From Micromonospora siamensis (GTDB lineage Bacteria; Actinomycetota; Actinomycetes; Mycobacteriales; Micromonosporaceae), in the NCBI RefSeq assembly GCF_900090305.1, contig NZ_LT607751.1, positions 4,588,001 through 4,652,000 of the forward strand: 64,000 nt of DNA, read 5' to 3'. The notes under the pieces were generated by a model, which was not told the origin of the DNA, did not search any database, and was given only the letters and a program-made list of their open reading frames with translations. Of this stretch, positions 20,202 through 28,541 are shown in pieces (position 1 is the first letter of the stretch; every line of letters starts with the position of its first letter). The position numbers were made by a program, and so were the translations under genes.

Positions 20202-21568
20202 AGCCTGCAGGAGCCGGTACGCGACCCCAGCGACCCGACGGCGCAGCGTCACCGTTCGGTGAGCACGTCGCGCGGATGGCCGCACAGCAGCGACTAATCG
20301 TCCAACCCCGGATGGGCATGGGCGACCCGGTGGACATGCAGGCGGGTCTCATGGCCGTCAAGGCCGCTGAGGCATCGACCATCGGCACGATCACGCTCGA
20401 CAGCTACACGCGGTGCAACGACGACGCCGGGGTACGACGGGCCATGGCCGGGGACGGCGAACTCAACGGCTACCCGATAGTGGCCCACAGCAGTTCGGTG
20501 ACGTCGGCGATGGTGGATTCGGTACGGGACCCGTCCTTCGTCGTCCAGGTGCGCCACGGCTCGGCGGCGCCGCAGCGCATCTTCGAGGCGATCGCCATGG
20601 CCGGTCTCGACGCCACCGAGGGCGGTCCGATCTCGTATTGCCTGCCCTACAGCCGGCTCCCGCTGGCTGAGTCGGTCGTCAACTGGGCGACGTGCTGTGA
20701 GACGTTCGGTCGGCTCCGAGAAGAGGGATACGAGCCGCACCTGGAAACGTTCGGTGGCTGCATGCTCGGCCAGCTGTGCCCGCCCAGCCTGCTGGTGGCC
20801 ATCAGCGTGCTCGAAGCACTCTTCTTCCGCCAGCACGGGCTGCGCAGCATCTCGCTCAGCTACGCCCAGCAGACCAACGCGACCCAGGACCTGGAAGCCA
20901 TCGCCGTGCTGTCCACCCTCGCCGCCGAGTTGCTTCCGGACGTGGACTGGCACGTCGTGCTCTACGCCTACATGGGCGTCTATCCGAGCACCGTGTCCGG
21001 CACGGCCCGCCTGCTCGACGACGCGGCGCGCCTCGCGGTCCGGTCCGGCGCGGCCCGGCTCATCGTCAAGACGGCGGTGGAGGCGTACCGCATCCCGACC
21101 ATCTCGGAGAACGTCACGGCGCTGGAGCACGCGGCCGCGGCCGCGCAGCGGGAGCGAAGCGTTGGCCAGCCGGAGCCGCCGACGGACACCGGCATCCTCG
21201 CCGAGGCCCGCACCCTGATCGAGGCGGTCCTCGATCTGGGAAACGACCTGGACCGCACCCTGTCCGTCGCGGTCGAGCGCGGCCTGCTCGACGTCCCCTA
21301 CTGCCTGCACCCGGACAACCTCGGCCGCACGCGCACCGTCCTGGACCGCGACGGGCGCCTCTACTGGTCGGACACCGGCGCGCTGCCGCTGCCCCGACCG
21401 ACCGCTTCGGCGTCCGGCCGGACCGGCTCCGCCGATTTCCGGCGCGCCCTGAACTACGTGGCGCGCAAGTACGACTCCGCGCCGCCGTCTCGCACCTACC
21501 GGCGGGTCAGGCCCGCCCCCAATTCGGCAGCTTCCACTCCTGCCGGGAGAAGAGGATCCGCATCATGA
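20198..21568 (+). CDS. Glutamate mutase large (E-type, catalytic) subunit
   Basis: This 456-residue TIM-barrel subunit of methylaspartate mutase is where the adenosyl radical abstracts hydrogen from glutamate. Family features are the early QPRMGMG stretch, VQVRHGSA (the RHG segment that binds a substrate carboxylate), GGPISYCLPYSR, and LETFGGCMLGQLCPP. The length is near the usual 480. The last 30 residues are arginine- and serine-rich and look non-conserved. The ATG overlaps the stop of the small subunit by four bases, and its own TGA overlaps the next ATG in the same way, so the genes are tightly coupled. Its presence inside the NRPS operon implies a dedicated 3-methylaspartate supply. Confidence 0.92.
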   Translation: MKPAGAGTRPQRPDGAASPFGEHVARMAAQQRLIVQPRMGMGDPVDMQAGLMAVKAAEASTIGTITLDSYTRCNDDAGVRRAMAGDGELNGYPIVAHSSSVTSAMVDSVRDPSFVVQVRHGSAAPQRIFEAIAMAGLDATEGGPISYCLPYSRLPLAESVVNWATCCETFGRLREEGYEPHLETFGGCMLGQLCPPSLLVAISVLEALFFRQHGLRSISLSYAQQTNATQDLEAIAVLSTLAAELLPDVDWHVVLYAYMGVYPSTVSGTARLLDDAARLAVRSGAARLIVKTAVEAYRIPTISENVTALEHAAAAAQRERSVGQPEPPTDTGILAEARTLIEAVLDLGNDLDRTLSVAVERGLLDVPYCLHPDNLGRTRTVLDRDGRLYWSDTGALPLPRPTASASGRTGSADFRRALNYVARKYDSAPPSRTYRRVRPAPNSAASTPAGRRGSAS

Positions 21569-22620
21569 CCATCGCCCAGTCCCCCCTCGTCAACACCGCC
21601 GTGATCTCGTCGGCACCCGACACCGCGCCGGACGCCGCGCCGGTGGCGATGCCGGTCGAGCCGCGCGCGCACCTGACCAACCCACGGACCCGCACCGTGC
21701 TCGGCCTGCAGAGTCGGATGATCGCCGCGGCCCGGGAGTTCCTGACCAGGGAAGGGATCACCGAGGTCCTCCCCCCGATCATCGGTCCGGTGACCGACCC
21801 CGGCGCACGTGGGGCCAAGCAGGTGGATGTGGATTACTACGGCCACCGGTACAAGCTGATGACCAGCGCGATCCTCTACAAGCAGACGACGCTGCTGACC
21901 TTCGACAAGATTTTCTACGTCGCTCCCAACATCCGTCTCGAGCCGCTGGAGACCGCGGACACCGCGCGGCACCTGGCGGAGTTCCACCAGATCGACGTGG
22001 AGGTGGCCGGCGCGACCCGGGAAGAGATCACGGACCTAGCCGAGCGGCTCGTGACCCACGTGACGCGCCGGGTACTGAACGAGTGCGCGCAGGACCTGGC
22101 CGCGCTCGGCCGGGACCGGGCCGCCCTCGAGCGCGCCTGCGCCGCACCGTTCGGGCGGATGAGCCACGCCGAGGCCGTGCGGCGTCTGCGGGAGCTCGGC
22201 CATCCGCAGAGCCCGGACGCGGAGATCGACTGGGCGGGCGAGGTGGTCCTCACCCGCGAGCACGACCAGCCGTTCTTCGTGACCGACTACCCGAAGGGCT
22301 CGCGCGGCTTCTACGACCGGGAGCGACCCGACATGCCGGACGTGCTGGAGAACTTCGACCTGCTGGCACCGGAGGGCTACGGGGAGATCTGCAGCGGCAG
22401 CGTGCGCGAGAGCGACTACGCGCGGATCGTCCCGCGTATTCGCGAGACCGGGGAGAATCCGTCGAAGTACGACTGGTATCTGCGGGTGCTGCGGGAGGGA
22501 GTGCCCGGTAGCGCCGGGTTCGGGATCGGTGTGGAGCGGCTGACCAGGTACCTCGCTGGTCTCGACGCCGTGTGGCAGGCCAGCGCCTTTCCCAAGGTGC
22601 CCGGGGTGAAGGCACCGTGA
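21565..22620 (+). CDS. AsnRS-paralogue asparagine-synthetase-like enzyme
   Basis: This 351-residue class II aminoacyl-tRNA-synthetase catalytic core shows the motif 2 region (IRLEPLETADTARHLAEFHQIDVE), the GYGEICSGSVRE stretch typical of Asp/Asn enzymes, and motif 3 (GFGIGVERL). It has no N-terminal anticodon-binding OB domain: the first 50 residues are low-complexity Ala/Pro and the core follows at once. This is the architecture of the archaeal-type asparagine synthetase that arose from AsnRS, which activates aspartate as an adenylate and amidates it with ammonia. Because it sits directly after glutamate mutase, I infer that it may amidate 3-methylaspartate to 3-methylasparagine, or act on another acidic precursor. 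Using it simply to make Asn is the alternative. The ATG overlaps the preceding TGA, with GAAGAGG upstream. Confidence 0.85.
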   Translation: MTIAQSPLVNTAVISSAPDTAPDAAPVAMPVEPRAHLTNPRTRTVLGLQSRMIAAAREFLTREGITEVLPPIIGPVTDPGARGAKQVDVDYYGHRYKLMTSAILYKQTTLLTFDKIFYVAPNIRLEPLETADTARHLAEFHQIDVEVAGATREEITDLAERLVTHVTRRVLNECAQDLAALGRDRAALERACAAPFGRMSHAEAVRRLRELGHPQSPDAEIDWAGEVVLTREHDQPFFVTDYPKGSRGFYDRERPDMPDVLENFDLLAPEGYGEICSGSVRESDYARIVPRIRETGENPSKYDWYLRVLREGVPGSAGFGIGVERLTRYLAGLDAVWQASAFPKVPGVKAP

Positions 22621-23939
22621 TGGAGCAGATCACCGCCGAGGGCTTTCCCGCCGACCAGGTCCGTGCCCGCGCGCGGCTGGGCGCGGCCTGCGCCTTCCCG
22701 CCGCGGTCGGAGTACGGTACGTCGCTGGTCGGGGCGGGCATGTCGGGCACGTCCAGCGCACCGCCGGCGGACGCCCTGGACGCGCTGCGGCTGGCACCGC
22801 CGGTGTTCATGCCTCGCCGGCTGGAGAAGCTGATCGAGCTCGGCCGCGAGCCGTTGTACGCCGACGTGAACACGGCCTGCGCGGTCGGCGGGTTCCGGTC
22901 GCTGCTGCCGCTGTTCGTCTCCGCGCTCGGCTCGACCAAGGTCTCCGGCGCGGACCTGGGTGAATGCGTTGCCGAGCAGGCGGGACGGCTGGGCCTGCCG
23001 ATGGTGATCGGTGAGAACGTCGTGCCGGTCACCGGCTACGGCCGCTCCGGGGCGTGCGCCGCGGGATCGATGCTCTCCCGGTTGCGCCGCTACTCCTCGG
23101 TGCTCGCCGACGGGCACGGAGGGGTGGCTGTGCAGCAGAGCACGCAGGACGCCGACGCCGAGGTGTGGAACCTGGTGTACAGCGATCCCAGTGCCGCCCC
23201 GCTGCTGGACTCCGGACGTCTGGCCTTCGAACTGAAGGTGGGTCAGGGCGCGAAGCCCGGACTCGGCGGCATGACCATCGTCGAGGCAGAAGCGGCCCGC
23301 ACGCTACGCGGCCAGTTCGCCCTCGATCCGATCTTCGCCGGCGCCGACGACGCGGCTGAACTCCTGCTGCGCAGCGCCAGCCCCGGCACCTTCACCCAGG
23401 AGATCCTGCGTCAGCAGGTGCACCTGATGCGCAACAACTTCCCGCGGGCCAGGATCTGGGTCAAGCTGCACCCCGGGCGCGACGTGCGGGAAGCCGCCGA
23501 GGTCTGCTGGGAAGCCGGGGCGGATGCGGTGACCGTCGACGGCGCGGAGGGCGGCTCGGGCTGGGCGCCGTTGGGTTTCCTGGACCACGTCGGCCTGCCC
23601 CTGTCCGACTGCTTGCGGGAACTCGGCGAACGGCCCGAATGCCTGCTGGTCACCGGCCGGATGTGGGAGGGCGCCCGGGTCGTCAAGGCCCTCGCCCTGG
23701 GGGCACGGGCGGCCGGGCTCGGCCGGGCCGCGTTCCTCGCCGCCAACGAGGACCCGAAGGAGGGCCTCATCCGTCTGGTCCAGTGTCTCGCGCTGGAGAT
23801 CAAGCTCCTCGTCAGTGCGCTCGGCAAGTACGCCTGCGCCGATGTCGGCGCCGAGGATCTGTGGCCGGTGCCGCCTCCCGCCAGCGTCCCGCCTGTCGTG
23901 GAACGGCGGCAGCCCGCCGCGGCGCTGCCCGCCTCCTGA
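22620..23939 (+). CDS. FMN-binding glutamate-synthase-like domain protein
   Basis: This 439-residue protein is a stand-alone GltS FMN/2-oxoglutarate-type TIM barrel. Visible hallmarks are PVFMPRRLEKL, PMVIGENVV, ELKVGQGAKPGLGG, WVKLHPG and the phosphate-binding VDGAEGGSGWAP. In glutamate synthase the barrel is followed by cysteines holding a 3Fe-4S cluster. Here the equivalent C-terminal segment has only two scattered cysteines (LVQCLA, KYACAD) and no CxxxxxCxxxC pattern, so the iron-sulphur cluster is probably missing. There is no glutaminase domain. The start ATG shares one base with the preceding TGA. Relatives include N-methylglutamate synthase subunits. A role in amine transfer to, or oxidation of, the methylaspartate-derived residue is a guess; the reaction is not evident from sequence. 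Confidence 0.85.
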   Translation: MEQITAEGFPADQVRARARLGAACAFPPRSEYGTSLVGAGMSGTSSAPPADALDALRLAPPVFMPRRLEKLIELGREPLYADVNTACAVGGFRSLLPLFVSALGSTKVSGADLGECVAEQAGRLGLPMVIGENVVPVTGYGRSGACAAGSMLSRLRRYSSVLADGHGGVAVQQSTQDADAEVWNLVYSDPSAAPLLDSGRLAFELKVGQGAKPGLGGMTIVEAEAARTLRGQFALDPIFAGADDAAELLLRSASPGTFTQEILRQQVHLMRNNFPRARIWVKLHPGRDVREAAEVCWEAGADAVTVDGAEGGSGWAPLGFLDHVGLPLSDCLRELGERPECLLVTGRMWEGARVVKALALGARAAGLGRAAFLAANEDPKEGLIRLVQCLALEIKLLVSALGKYACADVGAEDLWPVPPPASVPPVVERRQPAAALPAS

Positions 23940-24016
23940 TCGTCGCCGGAGCTCGCCGCGACCGTCCCGGGCAGCTTCCCTACCGGTTCTACCCACCACC
24001 ACTACCTGGAGAAACA

Positions 24017-24235
24017 ATGTCGACCAATCCGTTCGAGGACGACAACGCCAACTACGTCGTCCTGGTCAATGCCGAGAACCAGCACTCCCTGTGGCCGGAG
24101 AACATCCGGGTTCCCGACGGCTGGACGGTTGTGCACCCCAGTGACAGCCGCCAAAACTGCCTGGCCTACGTGGAGCAGCACTGGACCGACATCCGCCCGG
24201 CCAGCCTCATCGCCGCCGTGTCGGCGAGCGAGTGA
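24017..24235 (+). CDS. mbtH: MbtH-like NRPS accessory protein
   Basis: This 72-residue protein matches the MbtH family along its whole length: NPFEDDNANYVVLVN, then NxExQxSLWP, PDGWTVVH and a C-terminal CLAYVEQHWTDIRP. These proteins bind the N-terminal part of adenylation domains and are often required for their folding or activity. It most likely serves one or more of the five A domains seen here. GGAG precedes the ATG by five bases. It lies 77 bases after the FMN enzyme and 13 bases before the SnoaL-like gene, in the same operon. Confidence 0.97.
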   Translation: MSTNPFEDDNANYVVLVNAENQHSLWPENIRVPDGWTVVHPSDSRQNCLAYVEQHWTDIRPASLIAAVSASE

Positions 24236-24248
24236 GCCGGGGGTGACC

Positions 24249-24665
24249 ATGAGCCCGGCACACCTGGCCGGCACAACGCGGCCGCTGCGCAGGCGCGCGG
24301 CTGGCGAGCCGGCGGATCGACTCGACCTGGTACGGCGCCACTTCGACCTGATCGACGCCGGCGACCCGGAGGCCATGGCGGAGCTGTTCGAATCGGACGC
24401 CGTCTACCTGCGCCCGGGGTACGAGCCATTCCTCGGACGAGCTGAGATTCTGCGGTTCTACCGCGAGGTGCGCACGATCCGCGAGGGTCGCCACACCCTG
24501 GACACGGTCATCGGGGCGGACGGCCAGGTGGCGGTACGCGGCAGTTTCACGGGTCGCCAGAACGACGGCAACCCCGTCGACCTGCGCTTCAGCGACTTCT
24601 TCGACCTCGGCGACACAGGCCGGTTCCACCGGCGGGAGACTTTCTTCGCCGCACCGCTCATCTGA
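24249..24665 (+). CDS. SnoaL/NTF2-like fold protein
   Basis: This 138-residue protein has a SnoaL-like α+β barrel pattern after a short Arg-rich N-terminus: LVRRHFDLIDAGDPEAMAELFESDAVYLRPGYEPFLGR, then RFYREVR, and a β-rich end (VRGSFTGRQND...DLRFSDFFDL). The fold is used by isomerases, cyclases, hydroxylases and small binding proteins, so no reaction can be read from it. GGGGG just upstream of the ATG serves as the ribosome site. Its place between mbtH and the aminotransferase suggests tailoring or precursor chemistry. Confidence 0.75.
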   Translation: MSPAHLAGTTRPLRRRAAGEPADRLDLVRRHFDLIDAGDPEAMAELFESDAVYLRPGYEPFLGRAEILRFYREVRTIREGRHTLDTVIGADGQVAVRGSFTGRQNDGNPVDLRFSDFFDLGDTGRFHRRETFFAAPLI

Positions 24666-24679
24666 AGGATGTGGACGAC

Positions 24680-25867
24680 ATGACCAACACCGACACCGCC
24701 GTCGCGCTCGGTGCGGCCAGGGTTCAGCCGCCGTCGCCGCGGTCGCAGGCGCCGCCCCACGCGTCGAGCCCGGCCGGCCAGCGCCCGACGGCCGCGGAGG
24801 CCGCCTCCGGCCATGGAGATCGCTTCACCGGCCACATGTTCAGCATCGAGTACGAACCGGGTGCCGGATGGCGGAGGCCGGAACTTCTTCCGCTGGGGTC
24901 CGTCCCCCTGCATCCGGGCACCGTAGGGCTGCACTACGGCCAAGCGATCTTCGAGGGGCTGAAGGCGTTCCGGCAGCCGGACGGGTCGATAGCCGTTTTT
25001 CGCCCGCGCGACAACGCGCGACGATTCCAGCGCTCGGCCGCCCGGCTGGCCATGCCGCCGCTGCCCGAGGCGATGTTCCTCGACGCCATCGAACGGCTGG
25101 TCGCCGCAGACGCGTCAGCTCTGCCGGCAGACCCCGCACAGAGTCTCTACCTTCGGCCGCTCATGTTCGCCACCGACACGAACCTCATGCTCAAGCCATC
25201 GGAACGTTATCGGTTCCTGCTCATGGCCTTCGTCGCGGGCGGCTTCTTCGGAGCCGGGGTCGACGCCATATCCGTGCGCGTCAACCACAACCACGCCCGC
25301 GCGATGCCCGGCGGCACGGGCGACGTCAAGATCGCGGGTAACTACGCACCGACCTTTCCGGCCCAGATCGAGGCTGAACGCGCCGGCTGTCAGCAGGTGC
25401 TGTGGCTCGACTCGACCGAGAACCGGTGGATCGAGGAGATGAGCGGCATGAACCTGTTCCTGGTCGCCGGCCGCGGCCACCGCACAGAGATCGTCACGTC
25501 GCCGCTGACCGGCACGCTGCTGCCCGGAGTCACCCGGGACACCGTTCTGCGACTTGCCGCACGCCTCGGCTACGGGGTGCGGGAGGAACGGATCGCGCTG
25601 TCGCAGTGGCGTGACGGAAGCGGCCCGGGCGGCCGTTTCACGGAGGCGTTCGCCTGCGGCACCGCCGCGGTCATCACCTCGGTGCGCGACGTGCGGGACG
25701 CCGGCGGCGACTGGATCATCGGCGACGGCCAGCCCGGTCCGGTGACAACCACACTGCGCAAGGCGCTGACCAACGTGCAGCGCGGCCGGGTGCCGGACAC
25801 CGAGGGCTGGCTGCATCCCGTACCGAGGACCGATCTGTCGGTCCCGGCCCGGACTTGCTCCCCGTAG
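24680..25867 (+). CDS. Branched-chain-type aminotransferase (PLP fold-type IV, IlvE-like)
   Basis: The protein of about 395 residues is a class IV aminotransferase. It has the LHYGQAIFEGLKAFR segment, SLYLRPLMFATD, the PLP-lysine region GDVKIAGNYAPTF, and EEMSGMNLFLV. The usual length is 340-370; the extra N-terminal 45 residues are Pro/Ala-rich. I prefer the ATG at 24680 because AAGGA lies ten bases upstream, while an in-frame GTG at 24671 is only one base from it. It is the last gene of the operon and may make or degrade an unusual branched-chain or methylated amino acid for the peptide, using glutamate as amino donor. A stem-loop terminator follows. Confidence 0.88.
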   Translation: MTNTDTAVALGAARVQPPSPRSQAPPHASSPAGQRPTAAEAASGHGDRFTGHMFSIEYEPGAGWRRPELLPLGSVPLHPGTVGLHYGQAIFEGLKAFRQPDGSIAVFRPRDNARRFQRSAARLAMPPLPEAMFLDAIERLVAADASALPADPAQSLYLRPLMFATDTNLMLKPSERYRFLLMAFVAGGFFGAGVDAISVRVNHNHARAMPGGTGDVKIAGNYAPTFPAQIEAERAGCQQVLWLDSTENRWIEEMSGMNLFLVAGRGHRTEIVTSPLTGTLLPGVTRDTVLRLAARLGYGVREERIALSQWRDGSGPGGRFTEAFACGTAAVITSVRDVRDAGGDWIIGDGQPGPVTTTLRKALTNVQRGRVPDTEGWLHPVPRTDLSVPARTCSP

Positions 25868-25914
25868 CGGGTGAGCGATGTCAGCCGGCTGTCCCCGCCG
25901 GCCGCCGCAGCTCG

Positions 25915-25947
25915 TGGCTGCGGTGTGTCGGATGCACACCGCAGCCA
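25915..25947. terminator. Bidirectional stem-loop between convergent genes
   Basis: A perfect 13-bp inverted repeat (TGGCTGCGGTGTG / CACACCGCAGCCA) with a seven-base loop lies in the 91-base gap between the aminotransferase and the SARP regulator that faces it. There is no U-tract, as is common in actinobacteria. Confidence 0.7.
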
Positions 25948-25958
25948 GGTTCCCGGGA

Positions 25959-28040
25959 TCACCACGTCGGGGGTGGCTCGGCGACCGCACGCAGGGAAGA
26001 CCGCTGCTCGGCAACGGCAGTCACCGGATCGGCCGGCGTCGCAGCGGGCCACGCGCCGCTGTCGGCCGTCGCCTCGCCCTGGTCGACGACGGGCCCGCCG
26101 GGTAGGGGGGAATCGGCGCGGTCGGACCCCGCTGCGGCTGGCGCCGGACCGTCAGGGGCGGACGAGAGCTCGTCTCGCGCGTCCTCGACCTCCGAGCGTT
26201 CTCTGGCGAACAGACGCACGAGGTCGCTGACGACGTAGTGCTGCGGCTCCCACGACGTGGGGTGCGGCACCGCGACGAGGTGCAGGTCGAACAACTGCTC
26301 GAGGCACTGCTCCGCCACGAGGGCGGAGACCACCATCATCGCCGCCGCCGACCAGGCGCTCACCTCCGCCAGGCCGAACCGGCCGACCAGCCGCAGCAGC
26401 CGCTGGGCCTCCGGCGCCAGTCTCCGGTAGCTCGCCGCGATGCTGGCCCGGACGTTGAGGTGGTTGCCCGGGGACAGCTCGTCGAGCCGTCGATCCTCCT
26501 CGCGCAGACGGTTCGCGAGCTTGCGCAGCGGCCAGTGTGGCTTGGCCGCCAGCCGGGCGCCCGCAATGCGCAGCGCCAACGGCAGGAAGCCGCTGTACCT
26601 GGCGATCTCGAGAGCCGCCTCGGGGTCGTCGGCGACGCGTTGCGGCCCGGCGATCGCGGAGAGGAGTTCGACGGCGCGGTCCGGTGAGAGCCGGTCGAGG
26701 TCCAGGTTGTACTGGCCGATGGCCCGGCCGAACCGGACGGGACTGTTGATCAGCACGGCGCAGGAGGTGCAGCCGGGGATGAGCGGTGCGACGTGATCCG
26801 GGCCGGGAGCGTTGTCGACAACGATCAGGATCCGCCGGTTGGACACCAGGTCGCGGTAGAGGTCCACCCGCCCCTCCAGCGTCGAGGGCAGGTTCGCCGC
26901 CTCGACGCCCAGAGCGATCAGAAATCTGCCCAACGCCTCGGCAGGGGTACGTGAACTGCCGGCTGCCTCGCCGTAGCTGACGTAGAGCTGGCCCTGATCA
27001 AATTCTGGCCTGAGAAGGTGCGCCACGTGCGTGGTCAACGCCGTCTTGCCGACACCTCCTTCGCCGGAGATGACGATCACCCGGTGGGGGCCGTCGCGGA
27101 GAACTGAGGACACGAGCGCAATCTCGTCCTCACGCCCGGTGAAGTCAGCGATGTCTGCCGGCAAAAGCTGCGGGGGCTTGTCGTCGACAATGGGCACGCC
27201 CTGGCGGGGTTCCTCGGCGCGGCCGGCTCCGGCGGGCCGCCGGAGCCCGGCTGACTCGTCGAGCGTCTCCAGTGTCGCGGTGACCGCCGCCAGATCGTCC
27301 TGCAGGATGGCGCGGTGGATTGCCTGCGCCTCGCGGGCCGGATCAGTGCCGAACTCCTTTGCGAACCAGCGGCGGCGCCGGTCGTACTCCTGCAGCGCCT
27401 CGTTGCCCCGGTCCACCCGGTAGAGAGCGGCGAGCATCTGCGCGAACAGCCGCTCCCGGAGCGGATTGCGGTTGGACAACGCGACGAGCTGGTCGACCAC
27501 GGCTGCGGCGCCGGACTGGCGCAGTCTCAGCGCGAAGAGGTCCTCCGTGGCGGTCAGGCGCCGCTCGACGAGATCACGCCAGCGCTGCTGGTGGACTGCG
27601 CACAGCCGCCTTCTGCCGAGCAGCGGCCCGTACCATCGTCCGAGCGCGCGGGTCAGCAACTCGATCGCGGGTTGGTCGGAGGCGGCTTCGCGAGCCTGCG
27701 TCACCTCCGAGCTGAACAGGCCCACGTCCACCTGGCCCTCTGCTAGGCGCAGCAGGTAGCCGCCGTCCGCGGTGGTGAGGCACTGCTCGACTCCGAGTTC
27801 GGTGAGGACCGCCCGGATCTCCGAGACGCGGGTCTGCAGCACGGCGCGCGGCTGCTTCGGCTGACCGTCCGGCCACAGCAGCTGCACCAGGTCGTCGAAG
27901 GAAACCACCTGGTTGTTCTCGAGCGCCAGGACCCCAACGATCAGGCGATGCTGCAGACGCCGCAGCGCCACTTCCTGACCGGCGAAGCGGACCTTCACGG
28001 GGCCGAGGACCCGGATCTCGAGCCCCTCACCCCTCGTCAC
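25959..28040 (-). CDS. SARP-family regulator with NB-ARC ATPase domain
   Basis: This 693-residue pathway-type activator has an OmpR-like winged helix (10-95), a bacterial transcriptional activation domain (about 100-245), then an NB-ARC/STAND ATPase with P-loop GEGGVGKT (326-333), RRILIVVDNAPG and a winged-helix-like end. It lacks the TPR array of full AfsR. The C-terminal 60 residues are Pro/Ala-rich and disordered-looking. It converges on the NRPS operon and is the best candidate for its activator. The GTG start has no Shine-Dalgarno sequence, but TAGCAT lies six bases before it, so the message may be leaderless. Assignment as a SARP is firm; its targets are inferred from position. Confidence 0.92.
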   Translation of the reverse strand: MTRGEGLEIRVLGPVKVRFAGQEVALRRLQHRLIVGVLALENNQVVSFDDLVQLLWPDGQPKQPRAVLQTRVSEIRAVLTELGVEQCLTTADGGYLLRLAEGQVDVGLFSSEVTQAREAASDQPAIELLTRALGRWYGPLLGRRRLCAVHQQRWRDLVERRLTATEDLFALRLRQSGAAAVVDQLVALSNRNPLRERLFAQMLAALYRVDRGNEALQEYDRRRRWFAKEFGTDPAREAQAIHRAILQDDLAAVTATLETLDESAGLRRPAGAGRAEEPRQGVPIVDDKPPQLLPADIADFTGREDEIALVSSVLRDGPHRVIVISGEGGVGKTALTTHVAHLLRPEFDQGQLYVSYGEAAGSSRTPAEALGRFLIALGVEAANLPSTLEGRVDLYRDLVSNRRILIVVDNAPGPDHVAPLIPGCTSCAVLINSPVRFGRAIGQYNLDLDRLSPDRAVELLSAIAGPQRVADDPEAALEIARYSGFLPLALRIAGARLAAKPHWPLRKLANRLREEDRRLDELSPGNHLNVRASIAASYRRLAPEAQRLLRLVGRFGLAEVSAWSAAAMMVVSALVAEQCLEQLFDLHLVAVPHPTSWEPQHYVVSDLVRLFARERSEVEDARDELSSAPDGPAPAAAGSDRADSPLPGGPVVDQGEATADSGAWPAATPADPVTAVAEQRSSLRAVAEPPPTW

Positions 28041-28541
28041 CGTTCGATGCTAACAGAGGACTGAGAGTGATGAACGGTGCGCGCATGCGGCGACAATCCC
28101 GCCCGCGGCGAGGTCGACGGGAAGGGCGCCCTCCGTACACTTCCCGCCTTCCCAAACGTCTCCCATTGCCTTACACCGCGTTGACCCCACGACCCAACCC
28201 TGCAACATTCGGAAACGGGACAAGGCCGCCCGGACATGCTGGGCTGATCAGCTGCGCCCGAGCGAGTACGACGGCGGGAAGCTTCTCATCGCGGGCCGCG
28301 CCGGCGACAGCGGGGGCATCCGCGGCTCTGCAGGCGTCACCCCCTCCTTCCTGGGCGCAACCGGCGCCCGGCCTGTCTCGGTCGCGCCAGCTCAGAGCCT
28401 GCGGGGCCGTGCGCCGGCCGATCCGCTCCCTTCACCGATGCACTGGCGCCTGTCCCCACCCGCGCCGCACCACCCGGCACCTGACCTGACGCGGCAGCGG
28501 TGAGGCCCTGCTGCACTCTCCCACCCCTCCGAGGAGACTTC
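28041..28541. promoter_or_regulatory. Divergent intergenic region between two regulators
   Basis: These 501 bases separate the divergent SARP and XRE regulators. I see the likely -10 TAGCAT for the SARP on the minus strand and GAGGAG at 28531-28536 for the XRE gene. I see no convincing gene, only short G+C-rich open frames. Confidence 0.6.
28047..28052 (-). promoter_or_regulatory. -10-like hexamer TAGCAT for the SARP gene (leaderless start)
   Basis: Read on the minus strand, TAGCAT ends six bases before the GTG. Actinobacterial transcription usually starts about seven bases after the -10, which would put the first base of the message at the start codon. No -35 is obvious, as expected if another factor recruits polymerase. 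Confidence 0.4.
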
